Assembly: GCF_001043175.1 (NCBI RefSeq)
Contig: NZ_CP011494.1
Span: forward strand, 434,001-498,000
Direction of reading: 5' to 3'
Source: Marinobacter psychrophilus
Lineage (GTDB): Bacteria; Pseudomonadota; Gammaproteobacteria; Pseudomonadales; Oleiphilaceae
DNA: 64,000 bases
The position numbers and the translations under genes are program-made. Below the pieces are notes generated by a model that had not been told where the DNA came from, searched no databases, and was given only the letters and a program-made list of their open reading frames with translations. Positions 35,560 through 46,013 of the stretch are shown here, one piece after another. Position 1 is the stretch's first letter. The number at the start of each line of letters is the position of its first letter.

Positions 35560-36654
35560 ATGACTACGCAGTTTCTCAATCCCGTTAACACGCAGACCTG
35601 GAGCAATGGCCGCCACGTGGTGCGCTGCACCCAGGCGGTCCAGGAAACCCGGGATGTGCGCACGTTCTGTTTTGTTGCGGAACAGCCGATTCTGTTCTAC
35701 TTCAAGCCCGGTCAGTTCGTCACGTTGGAGCTAGAAATCGACGGGGAGCAAATCATGCGCTCCTATAGCATTTCCAGCTCTCCATCGGTGCCTTACAGTT
35801 TCTCGATTACGGTAAAGCGCATACCCGGCGGCAAAGTGTCTAACTGGCTCCACGATAACCTCGTTGAAGGTTTTGAGCTTGCAGTGCACGGACCGATTGG
35901 CGACTTCAATGCTATCGATTACCCCACCGAGAATATCCTGATGCTCTCCGGTGGTGTTGGCATAACGCCGGTGATGTCGATGGCGCGCTGGTTTTTCGAT
36001 ACCAATGCCAATGTTAATGCCTGCTTTATCCACAGCGCCCGCACTCCCCAGGATGTTATCTACAGTCGCGAGCTCGACCACATGTGCTCGCGCATCGACA
36101 GCTTCAATGTGCATGTCATCTGTGAGCGGCAGGAGCCCGGCCAACCCTGGGTCGGCTATAGGGGCTATTTGAACCAGCAGATGCTGGAGTTGATCGCGCC
36201 GGACTTTATGAATTTCGAAGTGTTTTGCTGCGGCCCAACCCCCTACATGCGTGCGATCAGACAGATCCTGGGCAACGCGGGGTTCGACATGGCTCACTAC
36301 CACGAGGAGTCGTTCGGCTCGACACCGGCGGCGGTTGCGGAAGACGTTATCGAGCACGCCGAAGCTGCGGCTGAGGCACTCGACCAGGCTGACATGGTCA
36401 GCGTCACCTTCGCTGACAGCGACAAGTACGTGCGCGTGCCACGGGGCGAGACTGTCCACGCCGCTGCGGCCAAGGTGGGCCTGCACATTCCGAAGGCTTG
36501 TGGCATGGGTTTGTGCGGCACCTGCCGGGTTGAGCTGAAGGCTGGCACGGTCGATATGCAGCACAACGGCGGCATCACTGAGGAAGACGAGGAGGTGGGC
36601 TTCATCCTGGCCTGTTGCAGTCGGCCCTTGGGTGACGTTGTGGTTGGGTACTGA
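35560..36654 (+). CDS. gbcB: Glycine betaine monooxygenase reductase subunit GbcB
   Basis: I use ATG 35560 ([10 protein letters not shown]) with GAGAGA just upstream, not the in-frame 35521. The 364-residue protein has an FAD-binding ferredoxin-reductase domain ([11 protein letters not shown] near 80), an NAD-binding part ([13 protein letters not shown]) and a C-terminal plant-type 2Fe-2S domain with [13 protein letters not shown] and a last Cys in LACCSRP. It transfers electrons from NADH to GbcA. It heads the run gbcB-soxBDAG-fdhA. Confidence 0.93.
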   Translation: MTTQFLNPVNTQTWSNGRHVVRCTQAVQETRDVRTFCFVAEQPILFYFKPGQFVTLELEIDGEQIMRSYSISSSPSVPYSFSITVKRIPGGKVSNWLHDNLVEGFELAVHGPIGDFNAIDYPTENILMLSGGVGITPVMSMARWFFDTNANVNACFIHSARTPQDVIYSRELDHMCSRIDSFNVHVICERQEPGQPWVGYRGYLNQQMLELIAPDFMNFEVFCCGPTPYMRAIRQILGNAGFDMAHYHEESFGSTPAAVAEDVIEHAEAAAEALDQADMVSVTFADSDKYVRVPRGETVHAAAAKVGLHIPKACGMGLCGTCRVELKAGTVDMQHNGGITEEDEEVGFILACCSRPLGDVVVGY

Positions 36655-36713
36655 GAATGTCGCAAAAGCTGCGTGACGCCACGCCATTTAATTTAACAAC
36701 AGGGTTGCTCGCT

Positions 36714-37964
36714 ATGGAACGGTATTCGGTTTTTGGACTCATCAAACACGCCCTGAGTTACCACGAGAACTGGCAAAAAACCTGGCGTAGCCCCACGCCG
36801 AAGAAAGAATACGACGTGATCATCATCGGCGGCGGCGGTCACGGCCTCGCCACCGCCTACTATCTCGCCAAAAACTACGGCATCACCAATGTGGCGGTGA
36901 TTGAGAAGGGCTGGCTCGGCGGCGGCAATACGGCACGCAACACCACAATCGTGCGCTCAAACTACCTTTGGGACGAGTCGGCAGCGCTGTACGAGCACTC
37001 GATGAAGCTTTGGGAGGGGTTGTCGCAGGACCTGAACTATAACGTCATGTTCTCACAGCGCGGCGTGCTCAACCTTGGGCACACCCTGCAGGACATGCGC
37101 GACATTCAGCGCAGAGTTAATGCCAACCGTCTTAACGGCATCGATGGTGAGGTGCTCGATGCCCGCCAGGTCGCGGAGCGGGTTCCCATAATGGACTGCT
37201 CCAGCAACACCCGTTACCCGGTGCTGGGCGCCTCGTGGCAGCCGCGTGCAGGCGTGGCCCGCCATGACGCCGTGGCTTGGGGCTATGCCCGCGGCGCGGA
37301 CCGGCTCGGGGTCGACCTGATCCAGCAGACGGAAGTCACCGGGCTCAATATTCGCAACGGCAAGATCCTCGGTGTGCATACCAGTCGCGGTGATATCAAT
37401 GCCAGAACAGTGGGCTGTGTGGTCGCCGGTAATTCCGGCGTGGTTGCTGGTATGGCCGGTATCAAGTTGCCCATCGAGTCGCATCCTCTGCAAGCCTTCG
37501 TGTCGGAGCCGCTCAAGCCGATTCTCGACACGGTGGTCATGTCCAATCACGTGCACGGGTATATCAGCCAGACGGACAAGGGCGATCTGGTCGTTGGCGC
37601 CGGCATTGACGGATATAACGGTTACGGTCAACGCGGCAGTTATCCGACGATTGAACACACCATGCAGGCGATTATTGAACTGTTTCCGATCTTCTCGCGA
37701 GTGCGCATGAACCGGCAGTGGGGCGGCATTGTCGACACCACGCCGGATGCCTGTCCGATCCTTTCCGCCACACCGGTTGAAGGGCTGTTTTTCAACTGCG
37801 GCTGGGGCACTGGTGGCTTCAAGGCCACCCCGGGTTCGGGCGATGTCTTCGCCTGGACTCTGGCGAACGGTCGGCCCCATGCCTTGGCGGCGCCGTTTTC
37901 AATCGATCGCTTCTACACCGGTTCGCTGATTGACGAGCACGGCGCCGCAGGCGTAGCTCACTAG
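36714..37964 (+). CDS. soxB: Sarcosine oxidase beta subunit SoxB
   Basis: The start at ATG 36714 ([13 protein letters not shown]) gives 416 residues, the usual SoxB length; the frame is open from 36657 but that start is not conserved in type. The FAD dinucleotide fold reads [20 protein letters not shown] (about 32-51), followed by [19 protein letters not shown], the region carrying the covalent flavin site in the family. Heterotetrameric sarcosine oxidase demethylates sarcosine to glycine and passes the C1 unit to tetrahydrofolate. It precedes soxD by 24 bases. Confidence 0.94.
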   Translation: MERYSVFGLIKHALSYHENWQKTWRSPTPKKEYDVIIIGGGGHGLATAYYLAKNYGITNVAVIEKGWLGGGNTARNTTIVRSNYLWDESAALYEHSMKLWEGLSQDLNYNVMFSQRGVLNLGHTLQDMRDIQRRVNANRLNGIDGEVLDARQVAERVPIMDCSSNTRYPVLGASWQPRAGVARHDAVAWGYARGADRLGVDLIQQTEVTGLNIRNGKILGVHTSRGDINARTVGCVVAGNSGVVAGMAGIKLPIESHPLQAFVSEPLKPILDTVVMSNHVHGYISQTDKGDLVVGAGIDGYNGYGQRGSYPTIEHTMQAIIELFPIFSRVRMNRQWGGIVDTTPDACPILSATPVEGLFFNCGWGTGGFKATPGSGDVFAWTLANGRPHALAAPFSIDRFYTGSLIDEHGAAGVAH

Positions 37965-37988
37965 TCTTTCACTACAGGAGTCTGGACC

Positions 37989-38336
37989 ATGTTTTACATT
38001 CATTGCCCCTACTGCGCCGAGCGACGGTCTGAGGAAGAGTTTCACTGCATGGGCCAGGCCCATATTCAGCGGCCGAAAAACCCGGAGGCAGCGTCAGACA
38101 GAGAATGGGGCGACTACCTGTTCTTCCGTGACAACCCCAGAGGGCTGCATCAGGAAATGTGGGTTCATGCGGCGGGCTGTCGCAAGTTCTTCAACGTTGC
38201 TCGCAACACTGTCAGCTACGAAATCCTCGAGACGTATCGCATAGGTGAACAAACCAGCGTCACGGTCGGCACGGCAGCGCACGGTCGTGAAGGGAAGGTT
38301 GATCAAGCACACGAAGTACAGGGGGTCCGTGCATGA
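37989..38336 (+). CDS. soxD: Sarcosine oxidase delta subunit SoxD
   Basis: This 115-residue zinc-binding subunit has CPYCAERRSEEEFHCMGQAH at the N-terminus and HAAGCRKFFNVARNTVSYE later, giving the Cys/His ligands of SoxD. An AGGAG site precedes ATG 37989. It ends overlapping soxA by 4 bases (ATGA), coupling the two. SoxD is a structural subunit of the heterotetramer. Confidence 0.93.
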   Translation: MFYIHCPYCAERRSEEEFHCMGQAHIQRPKNPEAASDREWGDYLFFRDNPRGLHQEMWVHAAGCRKFFNVARNTVSYEILETYRIGEQTSVTVGTAAHGREGKVDQAHEVQGVRA

Positions 38337-41300
38337 ATCAGGTCAATCGTCTGGCAAAGGGTGGGCGCATTGATCGTGGTCGTCCACTGACGTTTTCGTT
38401 CAACGGTCAGACCTGTCACGGCTACATCGGTGACACGCTGGCTTCCGCTTTGCTCGCCAATGGCATAGACATCGTCAACCGCAGTTTCAAGTACTCGCGC
38501 CCGCGCGGCATTGTCGCCGCCGGCGCCGAAGAGCCCAATGCGATCATGCAATTAGGGGCTACGGAGGCGACTCAGGTTCCCAACGTACGGGCTACCCAGC
38601 AGGCTCTGTTCGATGGCCTGTATGCCCGCAGCACCAATCCTCACAACAACTTGCTAAGCACCATCGGGGAACTGTTCAGCCCGATGATCCCTCCCGGTTT
38701 CTACTACAAGACATTCATGGCGCCGGCGTCAATGTGGATGACCTATGAAAAGGTGATCCGCAAGGCGGCTGGTCTGGGGCGTAGCCCACGCGAAATAGAC
38801 CCGGACCATTATGAACACAGCAAGCAACACTGCGACGTGCTGGTGATCGGTGCTGGTCCTGCTGGATTGGCCGCCGCCCTCGCGGCCGGCAGGAGTGGAG
38901 CGCGCGTTATTTTGTGCGATGAACAGGAAGAGCTGGGTGGATCCCTGCTCTGTTCGCGGGAAATGCTCGACGGCAAACAGGCCTCTGTATGGGTGGCCGC
39001 GGTGGTGGCCGAACTGGCAGGCATAGACAACGTCCTCCTGCTGCCGCGCACCACGGCCAATGGCTTGCACGACCATCAGTTTGTAACACTGTACGAACGC
39101 CGCACCGAGCATCTTGGCGATCGCGCACCGAAGGTCAACAACCAGCAGTTGGCGCGCGCCTGCATGTATCACGTTCGCGCCGCGCAAATCGTTCTGGCTT
39201 CAGGCGCTCACGAAAGGCCGCTGGTCTACGCGAAAAACGATGTGCCGGGCAACCTCCTGGCCGGCGCCGTATCCACCTACATCCGCAGATACGGCGTTGT
39301 ACCAGGCAAGCGCCTCGTTGTCTCGACCTGCCACGACGACGGCTACCGCGCCGCACTCGACTGGGCGGAAGCTGGCCATGAGGTCGTCGCTATCGTTGAC
39401 GCCCGGGAACGTGCCGATGGCCACTGGAGTGAAATGGCGCGTGCGCAAGGGCTGAACATCATTATGGGCAGCGCCGTTATCGAGGCGAAAGGTAAAAACC
39501 GGGTGACCGGTGCGCGCATTGCCAGCATCGACGTCGCCCGCTTTCAGACGACGGGTGTAGCCAGCGAATTGAGTTGCGACACCATTGCCAGCTCTGGCGG
39601 CTATAGTCCCGTGGTTCACCTGTCCTCGCACACCAACGCGCGCCCGGTCTGGCGTGAAGACATTCTTGGTTTCGTGCCGGCAGAACTGCCCGGCCTGACG
39701 CCTGTTGGTGGTGCTTGTGGCGTTTACGCGCTTGCCGATGTGCTCAAGGGCGGCGCCGAAGCAGGTGCCGAGGCCGCGATAGGGTGTGGTGACACGTCGG
39801 CGGCAATTGACCTGCCTGACGTTGAACGCCTTGAAACCGGCGAAGCTCTGGGTCTGTATCAGGTGCCCCATGAGAAGCCGTCGTTGCGTGCGCCCAAGCA
39901 GTTCGTCGATCTGCAGAACGACGTGACCGCAGCGGCCATAGAGCTTGCTACCCGTGAAGGGTTCGAAGCCATCGAACACGTCAAACGCTACACCGCACTG
40001 GGGTTCGGCACCGATCAGGGCAAGCTTGGCAATATCAACGGCATGGCAATCGCCGCCCGCTGCCTTAACCAGACCATTGCTGACACCGGCACCACGATAT
40101 TCCGCCCGAACTACACTCCGGTGGGCTTTGGTGCAATCGCCGGCCGCCATCGTCGCGACCTGTTCGACCCCGAGCGCTACACCGCTTTGCACGAGTGGCA
40201 CCTTGCGCGTGGCGCAAAGTTTGAAGATGTCGGCCAGTGGAAGCGGCCCTGGTACTTTCCCATTAATAATGAAGAGACGATGCACGATGCGGTCGTGCGC
40301 GAGTGTCGTGCTGTGCGCGAGAAGGTCGGCATGCTTGACGCGTCGACCCTGGGCAAGATCGATATTCAGGGCAAGGATGTCCGCGAGTTCCTTGGCCGGA
40401 TCTACACCAACGGCTGGGAAAAGCTTGCGGTCGGCAAGGCGCGCTACGGCCTGATGTGCAAAGACGACGGCATGGTGATGGACGACGGCGTGACCACCTG
40501 CCTTGCCGACAACCACTTCCTGATGACCACAACCACTGGAGGCGCCGCTCGGGTACTGGAGTGGCTTGAGCTGTGGCATCAGACCGAGTGGCCCGACCTC
40601 GATGTCAGCTTCACCTCGGTTACCGATCACTGGGCAACCATGGTCATCACTGGGCCAGAAGCACGCCGCCTGCTTGCAGAAGTGACTGACATCGACCTTG
40701 ATCGCGATAGCTTCAAGTTCATGGACTGGCGCGAGGGTACGGTGGCCGGAGTACCGGCGCGGGTGTATCGGATCTCCTTCACCGGAGAGCTCAGTTATGA
40801 GGTCAACGTACAGGCCCACTATGCCATGCATGTCTGTAAGACCCTGTTCCAGCATGGTGACAAGTACGGTCTGACGCCTTACGGCACCGAAACCATGCAC
40901 GTGTTGCGGGCGGAAAAGGGGTTCATCATCGTCGGTCAGGAAACCGATGGTTCGGTAACGCCCGAGGATCTCGGAATGCAGTGGTGTGTTGGCTATAACA
41001 AGCCGTTCTCCTGGATCGGGAAGCGCTCGCTGACACGGCCGGATACCTGCAGGGAGGACCGCAAGCAGATGGTCGGGCTCAAACCCTTGGACAAGACGGT
41101 TGTGCTTCAGGAAGGGGCGCAGATCGTTTTCGATCCGCAGCAGCCAATACCCATGACGATGGTCGGACATGTGACGTCAAGCTACTTCAGCCCGACACTG
41201 AACCATGGTTTTGCGCTGGCGTTGGTCAAGGGCGGCCAGAAGCGCATCGGCGAGCGGGTCTATTGTCCGATGACCGGTGGCGTTACCCATGTCGCAGAAA

Positions 41301-41350
41301 TTGTCAGTCCGATCTTCTATGACCCAAAGGGGGAACGCCAGAATGTCTAA
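38333..41350 (+). CDS. soxA: Sarcosine oxidase alpha subunit SoxA
   Basis: This 1005-residue protein has an N-terminal ferredoxin-like domain (RPLTFSFNGQTCHGYIGDTL) and an NAD/FAD fold near residue 169 (VLVIGAGPAGLAAALAAGRS). The central region resembles the NAD(P)-binding halves of related oxidases. The C-terminal GcvT-like folate-binding domain (about 620-1000) contains FMDWREGTVAGVPARVYRIS and GELSYEVNVQAHYAMH. It holds the site where the sarcosine methyl carbon becomes methylene-tetrahydrofolate. Its end overlaps soxG by 8 bases. Confidence 0.94.
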   Translation: MNQVNRLAKGGRIDRGRPLTFSFNGQTCHGYIGDTLASALLANGIDIVNRSFKYSRPRGIVAAGAEEPNAIMQLGATEATQVPNVRATQQALFDGLYARSTNPHNNLLSTIGELFSPMIPPGFYYKTFMAPASMWMTYEKVIRKAAGLGRSPREIDPDHYEHSKQHCDVLVIGAGPAGLAAALAAGRSGARVILCDEQEELGGSLLCSREMLDGKQASVWVAAVVAELAGIDNVLLLPRTTANGLHDHQFVTLYERRTEHLGDRAPKVNNQQLARACMYHVRAAQIVLASGAHERPLVYAKNDVPGNLLAGAVSTYIRRYGVVPGKRLVVSTCHDDGYRAALDWAEAGHEVVAIVDARERADGHWSEMARAQGLNIIMGSAVIEAKGKNRVTGARIASIDVARFQTTGVASELSCDTIASSGGYSPVVHLSSHTNARPVWREDILGFVPAELPGLTPVGGACGVYALADVLKGGAEAGAEAAIGCGDTSAAIDLPDVERLETGEALGLYQVPHEKPSLRAPKQFVDLQNDVTAAAIELATREGFEAIEHVKRYTALGFGTDQGKLGNINGMAIAARCLNQTIADTGTTIFRPNYTPVGFGAIAGRHRRDLFDPERYTALHEWHLARGAKFEDVGQWKRPWYFPINNEETMHDAVVRECRAVREKVGMLDASTLGKIDIQGKDVREFLGRIYTNGWEKLAVGKARYGLMCKDDGMVMDDGVTTCLADNHFLMTTTTGGAARVLEWLELWHQTEWPDLDVSFTSVTDHWATMVITGPEARRLLAEVTDIDLDRDSFKFMDWREGTVAGVPARVYRISFTGELSYEVNVQAHYAMHVCKTLFQHGDKYGLTPYGTETMHVLRAEKGFIIVGQETDGSVTPEDLGMQWCVGYNKPFSWIGKRSLTRPDTCREDRKQMVGLKPLDKTVVLQEGAQIVFDPQQPIPMTMVGHVTSSYFSPTLNHGFALALVKGGQKRIGERVYCPMTGGVTHVAEIVSPIFYDPKGERQNV

Positions 41351-41987
41351 GGTCGCCATTTTTGAACAACGTCCAGCTGACACGATCGCGGCCGAATCGC
41401 CACTGCATTATTCGCTTCACCGGCATGCTGTCTCTGCTCAAGGCGTTGACTCTAAGAAAGGCTCTGCCGTGGCAATGGCTGAACGTGCCTTTCTGGGCCA
41501 CCTGATTGTGCGGGGCAGTGCAGACGTGTTGCGTACGGCGATAAAAAAAGTCGTCGGTATCACCCTGCCCGAAACCGCCTGCGGCCTGAACGTCGAGGGA
41601 GGAAAAAGCATCCAGTGGTTGTCACCGGACGAGTGGCTGGTGATTTTGCCACCGGGTGAGGAATTTGCCACCGAGAACGCCTTGCGCCAGACACTGGGGA
41701 GTAATGCCTATGCGGTCGTGAACGTCAGCGGTGGCCAGACAGTGCTCACCCTGTCCGGCCCAAGTGCGCACGAGGTGCTGATGAAGTCGACACCCTGTGA
41801 CGTCCATCCGCACGCGTTCCCCGTTGGCAGAGGCGTGTCGACGGTGTTCGCCAAGACCACAGTGCTGCTTCGCCGTCCCGATGCTGAGCACTGGGAGCTG
41901 GTGATCCGGCGCAGTTTCGCTGATTACCTGTATCGCTGGTTGCTGGGCGCAGGTGAAGAGTACGGAATCACCACAAAACACACTTAA
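41343..41987 (+). CDS. soxG: Sarcosine oxidase gamma subunit SoxG
   Basis: The start is ATG 41343 (MSKVAIFEQRPAD), inside the last codons of soxA. The product has 214 residues with LSPDEWLVILPPGEE, VNVSGGQTVLTLSGPSAHEV and RRSFADYLYRWLL, which are family motifs also related to GcvT. It completes the SoxBDAG heterotetramer. fdhA follows after 16 bases, so formaldehyde disposal is co-expressed. Confidence 0.93.
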   Translation: MSKVAIFEQRPADTIAAESPLHYSLHRHAVSAQGVDSKKGSAVAMAERAFLGHLIVRGSADVLRTAIKKVVGITLPETACGLNVEGGKSIQWLSPDEWLVILPPGEEFATENALRQTLGSNAYAVVNVSGGQTVLTLSGPSAHEVLMKSTPCDVHPHAFPVGRGVSTVFAKTTVLLRRPDAEHWELVIRRSFADYLYRWLLGAGEEYGITTKHT

Positions 41988-42003
41988 AATAAGGACAACA
42001 ACA

Positions 42004-43203
42004 ATGAGTGACAATCGCGGTGTAGTTTACATTGGCCCGGGCAAGGTTGACGTTCAGTCAATTCCGTTCCCGAAACTGGAGAACCCGCAGGGCCGCAGGA
42101 TCGGTCACGGTGTATTGCTGAAAGTGATCACGACCAACATCTGTGGGTCGGACCAGCACATGGTCCGCGGCCGCACATCGGCGCTTGCAGGGTTGGTGCT
42201 GGGTCACGAGATTACCGGCGAAGTGATTGAGATCGGCTCCGATGTCGAGAACTTCAAGGTTGGTGACCTGGCGTCGGTGCCGTTCAACGTAGCGTGCGGG
42301 CGCTGCCGAACCTGCAAGGAGCAGGACACCGGGGTCTGCCTCACCGTCAACCCGTCGCGCGCTGGCGGTGCTTACGGTTATGTGGATATGGGGGGCTGGG
42401 TCGGTGGTCAGGCCGACTATGTGATGGTGCCCTATGCCGACTTCAATTTGCTGAAACTGCCGCACCGCGATCTTGCAATGGAAAAGATCCGTGACCTCAC
42501 CTGTCTCTCCGACATTCTGCCCACAGGCTATCACGGCGCGGTAACAGCAGGTGTCGGTCCGGGTAGTACGGTCTATATCGCCGGTGCAGGACCGGTCGGG
42601 CTTGCCGCTGCAGCCTCGTCGCGCTTGCTGGGCGCAGCGGTCGTCATCGTCGGCGACGTCAATCCGACCCGTCTGAGCCATGCGAAATCTCAGGGGTTCG
42701 AGGTGGTGGACCTGTCGCAGGACGCTTCTTTGGGTGATCAGATCGCTGAACTGCTGGGCATACCCGAGGTGGATTGTGCGGTAGATGCCGTCGGGTTCGA
42801 GGCTCGCGGTCATGGGCATCAGGGCGTTCAGGAAGAGGCGCCGGCGATTGTGCTCAATTCGCTGATGGAGATCACCCGTGCTGCAGGCAAGCTGGGCATT
42901 CCCGGCCTGTATGTCACCGAGGATCCGGGCTCTGCGGATACAGCCGCCCAGAAGGGCAATCTGAGCCTGCGTTTTGGCCTTGGCTGGGCCAAGTCCCATA
43001 GCTTCCACACCGGCCAGACACCGGTGATGAAGTACAACCGCCAGTTGATGCAGGCCATTATGTGGGATCGTATCAAGATAGCGGATGTGGTCGGGGTCGA
43101 GGTTATCTCGTTGAACGATGCGCCGCTTGGTTACGGCGAGTTTGATGCGGGCGTGCCCAAAAAATTCGTCATCGATCCGCACAACTCGCTCAAGCTGGCA
43201 TAG
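42004..43203 (+). CDS. fdhA: Glutathione-independent formaldehyde dehydrogenase
   Basis: The start at ATG 42004 (MSDNRGVVYIGPGKV) has AAGGACAA upstream. The 399-residue zinc alcohol-dehydrogenase-family enzyme shows NICGSDQHMVRGR, LGHEITGEVIEIG, the structural-zinc cysteines in CGRCRTCKEQDTGVC, and the NAD fold VYIAGAGPVGLAAAAS. This closely matches the Pseudomonas putida type, which oxidises formaldehyde to formate with tightly bound NAD. It removes formaldehyde released by GbcAB and DgcAB. Confidence 0.94.
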   Translation: MSDNRGVVYIGPGKVDVQSIPFPKLENPQGRRIGHGVLLKVITTNICGSDQHMVRGRTSALAGLVLGHEITGEVIEIGSDVENFKVGDLASVPFNVACGRCRTCKEQDTGVCLTVNPSRAGGAYGYVDMGGWVGGQADYVMVPYADFNLLKLPHRDLAMEKIRDLTCLSDILPTGYHGAVTAGVGPGSTVYIAGAGPVGLAAAASSRLLGAAVVIVGDVNPTRLSHAKSQGFEVVDLSQDASLGDQIAELLGIPEVDCAVDAVGFEARGHGHQGVQEEAPAIVLNSLMEITRAAGKLGIPGLYVTEDPGSADTAAQKGNLSLRFGLGWAKSHSFHTGQTPVMKYNRQLMQAIMWDRIKIADVVGVEVISLNDAPLGYGEFDAGVPKKFVIDPHNSLKLA

Positions 43204-43204
43204 C

Positions 43205-43235
43205 CAATAAGACATACATTAGCGATGTCTTATTG
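43205..43235 (+). terminator. Inverted repeat after fdhA
   Basis: Perfect 11-bp arms CAATAAGACAT and ATGTCTTATTG with a 9-base loop start 2 bases after the fdhA stop. There is no long T-run, so termination may be partial or Rho-assisted. Confidence 0.6.
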
Positions 43236-43331
43236 CTAGGATGCAACACGAGGGGTCAGTTTAGCGCGCCACCCTGAGTGCGCCGCGACGGCGGCAAGCC
43301 CCGGTATTAGCCAGCATGGAGCAATTGTCTG

Positions 43332-44426
43332 ATGATGAGCACCAATGAGCGCCCGGGTATAGACAAGCTCCATGCCTCTATTCCTGCCCACGGGCAGATT
43401 CAGACGCTGGGTTTTCTCCTGCTGGACAATTTCACTCTTATTTCAATGGCAGCCGCTATCGAACCGTTGCGCATGGCCAACCAGCTGGCCGGCCGCACAC
43501 TCTATCACTGGGTGACCTTAAGCCTGGACGGAGCACCCGTGCGAGCTAGCGACGGCGTGCTGATAACGCCGGATGCTGCAACGTCCACAGCGCCGCCGAT
43601 AGACACGGTCATCGTTTGTGGCGGCGTAGGCGTGGAACGCAGCACCTCCCGCGAACACATCGTCTGGTTGAAGGCTCAGGCACGACTGTCACGCAGGCTA
43701 GGCGCAGTTTGCACGGGCAGCTGGGCGCTGGCCAGGGCCGGGCTGCTGGATGGCTACGAGGCCAGCGTGCATTGGGAATACATGGTTGTAATGAAAGAGA
43801 CCTTTCAGCGCGTCACCCTGACCGAACGGCTTTTCTGCATTGATCGGGATCGGCCAACGGCGTCTGGAGGCACCGCGCCGCTGGATATGATGCTCAGTCT
43901 GATCGCACGCGATCATTCTAAAACGCTCTCTTCCGCTATCTCCGAAATGTTCATTTATGACATGGTGCGCAACGAGCAAGACCTGCAACGGGTGCCGCTG
44001 AAACACTGGTTTGGCAGTACCCAACCCAAACTACTGGAAATCGTTGCCCTGATGGAGGCCAATCTTGAAGAGCCCATTTGTCTGGATGAGCTTGCAGTCT
44101 TCGTGTTGATGTCACGGCGCCAGCTCGAACGGCTTTTTCAAAAACATCTGCTTTGCTCGCCCTCACGGTACTACATCAAACTGCGCCTGACCCGCGCGCG
44201 CCAGCTGCTCAAGCAAAGCTCGCTGTCAATCGTCGAAGTCGCCTCCGCATGCGGCTTCGTCTCCACCTCGCATTTTTCCCGGTGTTACCGTGAGTACTTC
44301 GGAATTCCGCCACGCAGTGAGAGAATCAGCTGTGTGTCCGGTCCGTTCGATGCAGGGGCCGGAGGCGCGGCAACGGCCTTGATTGATGCTCAGGGCGAGC
44401 CGACCTACGGTAGCGTGCAGACCTAA
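43332..44426 (+). CDS. gbdR: AraC-family regulator GbdR (GATase-like sensor domain)
   Basis: This 364-residue protein has an N-terminal DJ-1/PfpI-like domain (LGFLLLDNFTLISMAAAIEP, GAVCTGSWALARAGLLDG) and a C-terminal AraC helix-turn-helix pair (about 245-345; FVLMSRRQLERLFQKH and IVEVASACGFVSTSHFSRCY). This arrangement and the cluster context match GbdR, which responds to glycine betaine and dimethylglycine and activates gbc, dgc, sox and related genes. The start may be ATG 43332 or the next ATG 43335. It lies between fdhA and sdaB. Confidence 0.9.
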   Translation: MMSTNERPGIDKLHASIPAHGQIQTLGFLLLDNFTLISMAAAIEPLRMANQLAGRTLYHWVTLSLDGAPVRASDGVLITPDAATSTAPPIDTVIVCGGVGVERSTSREHIVWLKAQARLSRRLGAVCTGSWALARAGLLDGYEASVHWEYMVVMKETFQRVTLTERLFCIDRDRPTASGGTAPLDMMLSLIARDHSKTLSSAISEMFIYDMVRNEQDLQRVPLKHWFGSTQPKLLEIVALMEANLEEPICLDELAVFVLMSRRQLERLFQKHLLCSPSRYYIKLRLTRARQLLKQSSLSIVEVASACGFVSTSHFSRCYREYFGIPPRSERISCVSGPFDAGAGGAATALIDAQGEPTYGSVQT

Positions 44427-44556
44427 CCCTAACGGAAAATGACGTTTTTAGAAGCCAGCCAGTCGTATTCAAGCGGCTCTGGGCCATGACGGCAGCGTAT
44501 GCTTCATTCTTGTCAGGAATCTAACATCAGGAATCTGCATTCACCTGAGGTGATCC

Positions 44557-45936
44557 ATGTCCATCAGCGTCTTCGACCTGTTCAGAATTGGGATCGGACC
44601 CTCCAGCTCGCATACCGTCGGCCCCATGCGTGCCGCCTATGATTTTGTTCAGGCGCTTCGCCGCCAAGGCATGCTGGAGCAGGTAAGGCGTATACAAATT
44701 CACTTGTTTGGTTCGCTGTCGGCTACCGGCGCGGGCCACGGCACGGATCGTGCCGCCATTATGGGACTAATGGGGAAACAACCGCAGACCATTGACCCGG
44801 TTGTCATCGGCCCGGCCATGAAGGCGCTTCAAAAGACTCAGACCCTGCTACTCGATGCCCGGTTTCCGATTAACTTTAACGTGAACCGCGACATGCAGTG
44901 GCATCCGGAAAATCTTTTGCATCATCCGAATGCGATGCGGGTGATCGCCTATACGGATAGCGACGAGCTGTATTGCAACACCTACTACTCAGTCGGCGGC
45001 GGCTTCGTGATCGATCAGGCCCAGGCCGAGCAGGGTGAATCCGACACCGACTTGACGCGGCTGCCCTACGAGTTCAACACGGCGGCGGAGCTGCTCGCCC
45101 TGTGCAAAACGCACGGCCTGAGTATTTCCGGGGTGATGCTGGAAAACGAAAAAGTGTGGCGCGATGAGGCCACCATCTGTGCCCAGCTGATGCGGCTTTG
45201 GGAGGCCATGCAGGCCTGCGTGAAAAACGGCTTGCGCAATGAAGGCATGATCCCCGGCGGACTTTTCGTGAGGCGCCGGGCAGCGGCCTGGCATCTGCGC
45301 CTGCTGGCCAAGAAAAACAACGGCAGTTTGATTGCATCCACCTCGTCCGCGATGGACTGGCTCAATCTCGTGGCCCTGGCTGTCAACGAAGAGAATGCCG
45401 CTGGCGGGCGGATGGTGACGGCGCCGACGAACGGCGCAGCTGGCATCATTCCGGCGGTGTTGCATTACTACATGCAGTTTCAGCCTGACGCGAACGATCG
45501 CGATGTGGTCAATTATCTGCTTACCGCCGCTGCCGTTGGTATTCTCTGCAAGAAAAACGCATCCATTTCAGGCGCAGAAGTGGGGTGTCAGGGCGAGGTC
45601 GGATCGGCCTGCGCGATGGCCGCCGCGGGGCTTGCAGAGATCTTGGGCGGAACCCCTGCGCAGGTTGAGAATGCAGCGGAAATCGGTCTGGAGCACAACC
45701 TTGGTTTGACCTGCGACCCCATCGGTGGCCTGGTCCAAGTGCCATGCATCGAGCGCAATGCCATCGCCTCAGTCAAGGCGGTCAATGCAGCGCACATGGC
45801 GCTGGCAGGCGACGGTGAGCACATCGTTTCGCTCGACAAGGTCATTCGAACGATGCGCGATACCGGGCGCGACATGCATGACAAATACAAGGAAACCTCG
45901 CGCGGCGGCTTGGCGGTCAATATCGTTGAGTGCTGA
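44557..45936 (+). CDS. sdaB: L-serine ammonia-lyase (L-serine dehydratase)
   Basis: This 459-residue single-chain, iron-sulphur L-serine deaminase has an N-terminal beta domain ([20 protein letters not shown]). The catalytic domain has Fe-S cysteines in [20 protein letters not shown] and [19 protein letters not shown]. It converts serine to pyruvate and ammonia, the last step linking betaine-derived glycine, via serine, to central metabolism. It follows gbdR by 130 bases, the same order as in Pseudomonas (sdaB beside gbdR). Confidence 0.94.
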   Translation: MSISVFDLFRIGIGPSSSHTVGPMRAAYDFVQALRRQGMLEQVRRIQIHLFGSLSATGAGHGTDRAAIMGLMGKQPQTIDPVVIGPAMKALQKTQTLLLDARFPINFNVNRDMQWHPENLLHHPNAMRVIAYTDSDELYCNTYYSVGGGFVIDQAQAEQGESDTDLTRLPYEFNTAAELLALCKTHGLSISGVMLENEKVWRDEATICAQLMRLWEAMQACVKNGLRNEGMIPGGLFVRRRAAAWHLRLLAKKNNGSLIASTSSAMDWLNLVALAVNEENAAGGRMVTAPTNGAAGIIPAVLHYYMQFQPDANDRDVVNYLLTAAAVGILCKKNASISGAEVGCQGEVGSACAMAAAGLAEILGGTPAQVENAAEIGLEHNLGLTCDPIGGLVQVPCIERNAIASVKAVNAAHMALAGDGEHIVSLDKVIRTMRDTGRDMHDKYKETSRGGLAVNIVEC

Positions 45937-46013
45937 CGCTTTGCAATCCCATCCATCTAACCATCAACGACCAACACGGTATGCGTTCAGAACGCGCTGC
46001 CCCGGAGGACAAA

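Noticed and set aside
39200..41170. 656-codon minus-strand frame opposite soxA
   Set aside because: Shadow of soxA with no recognisable domain.
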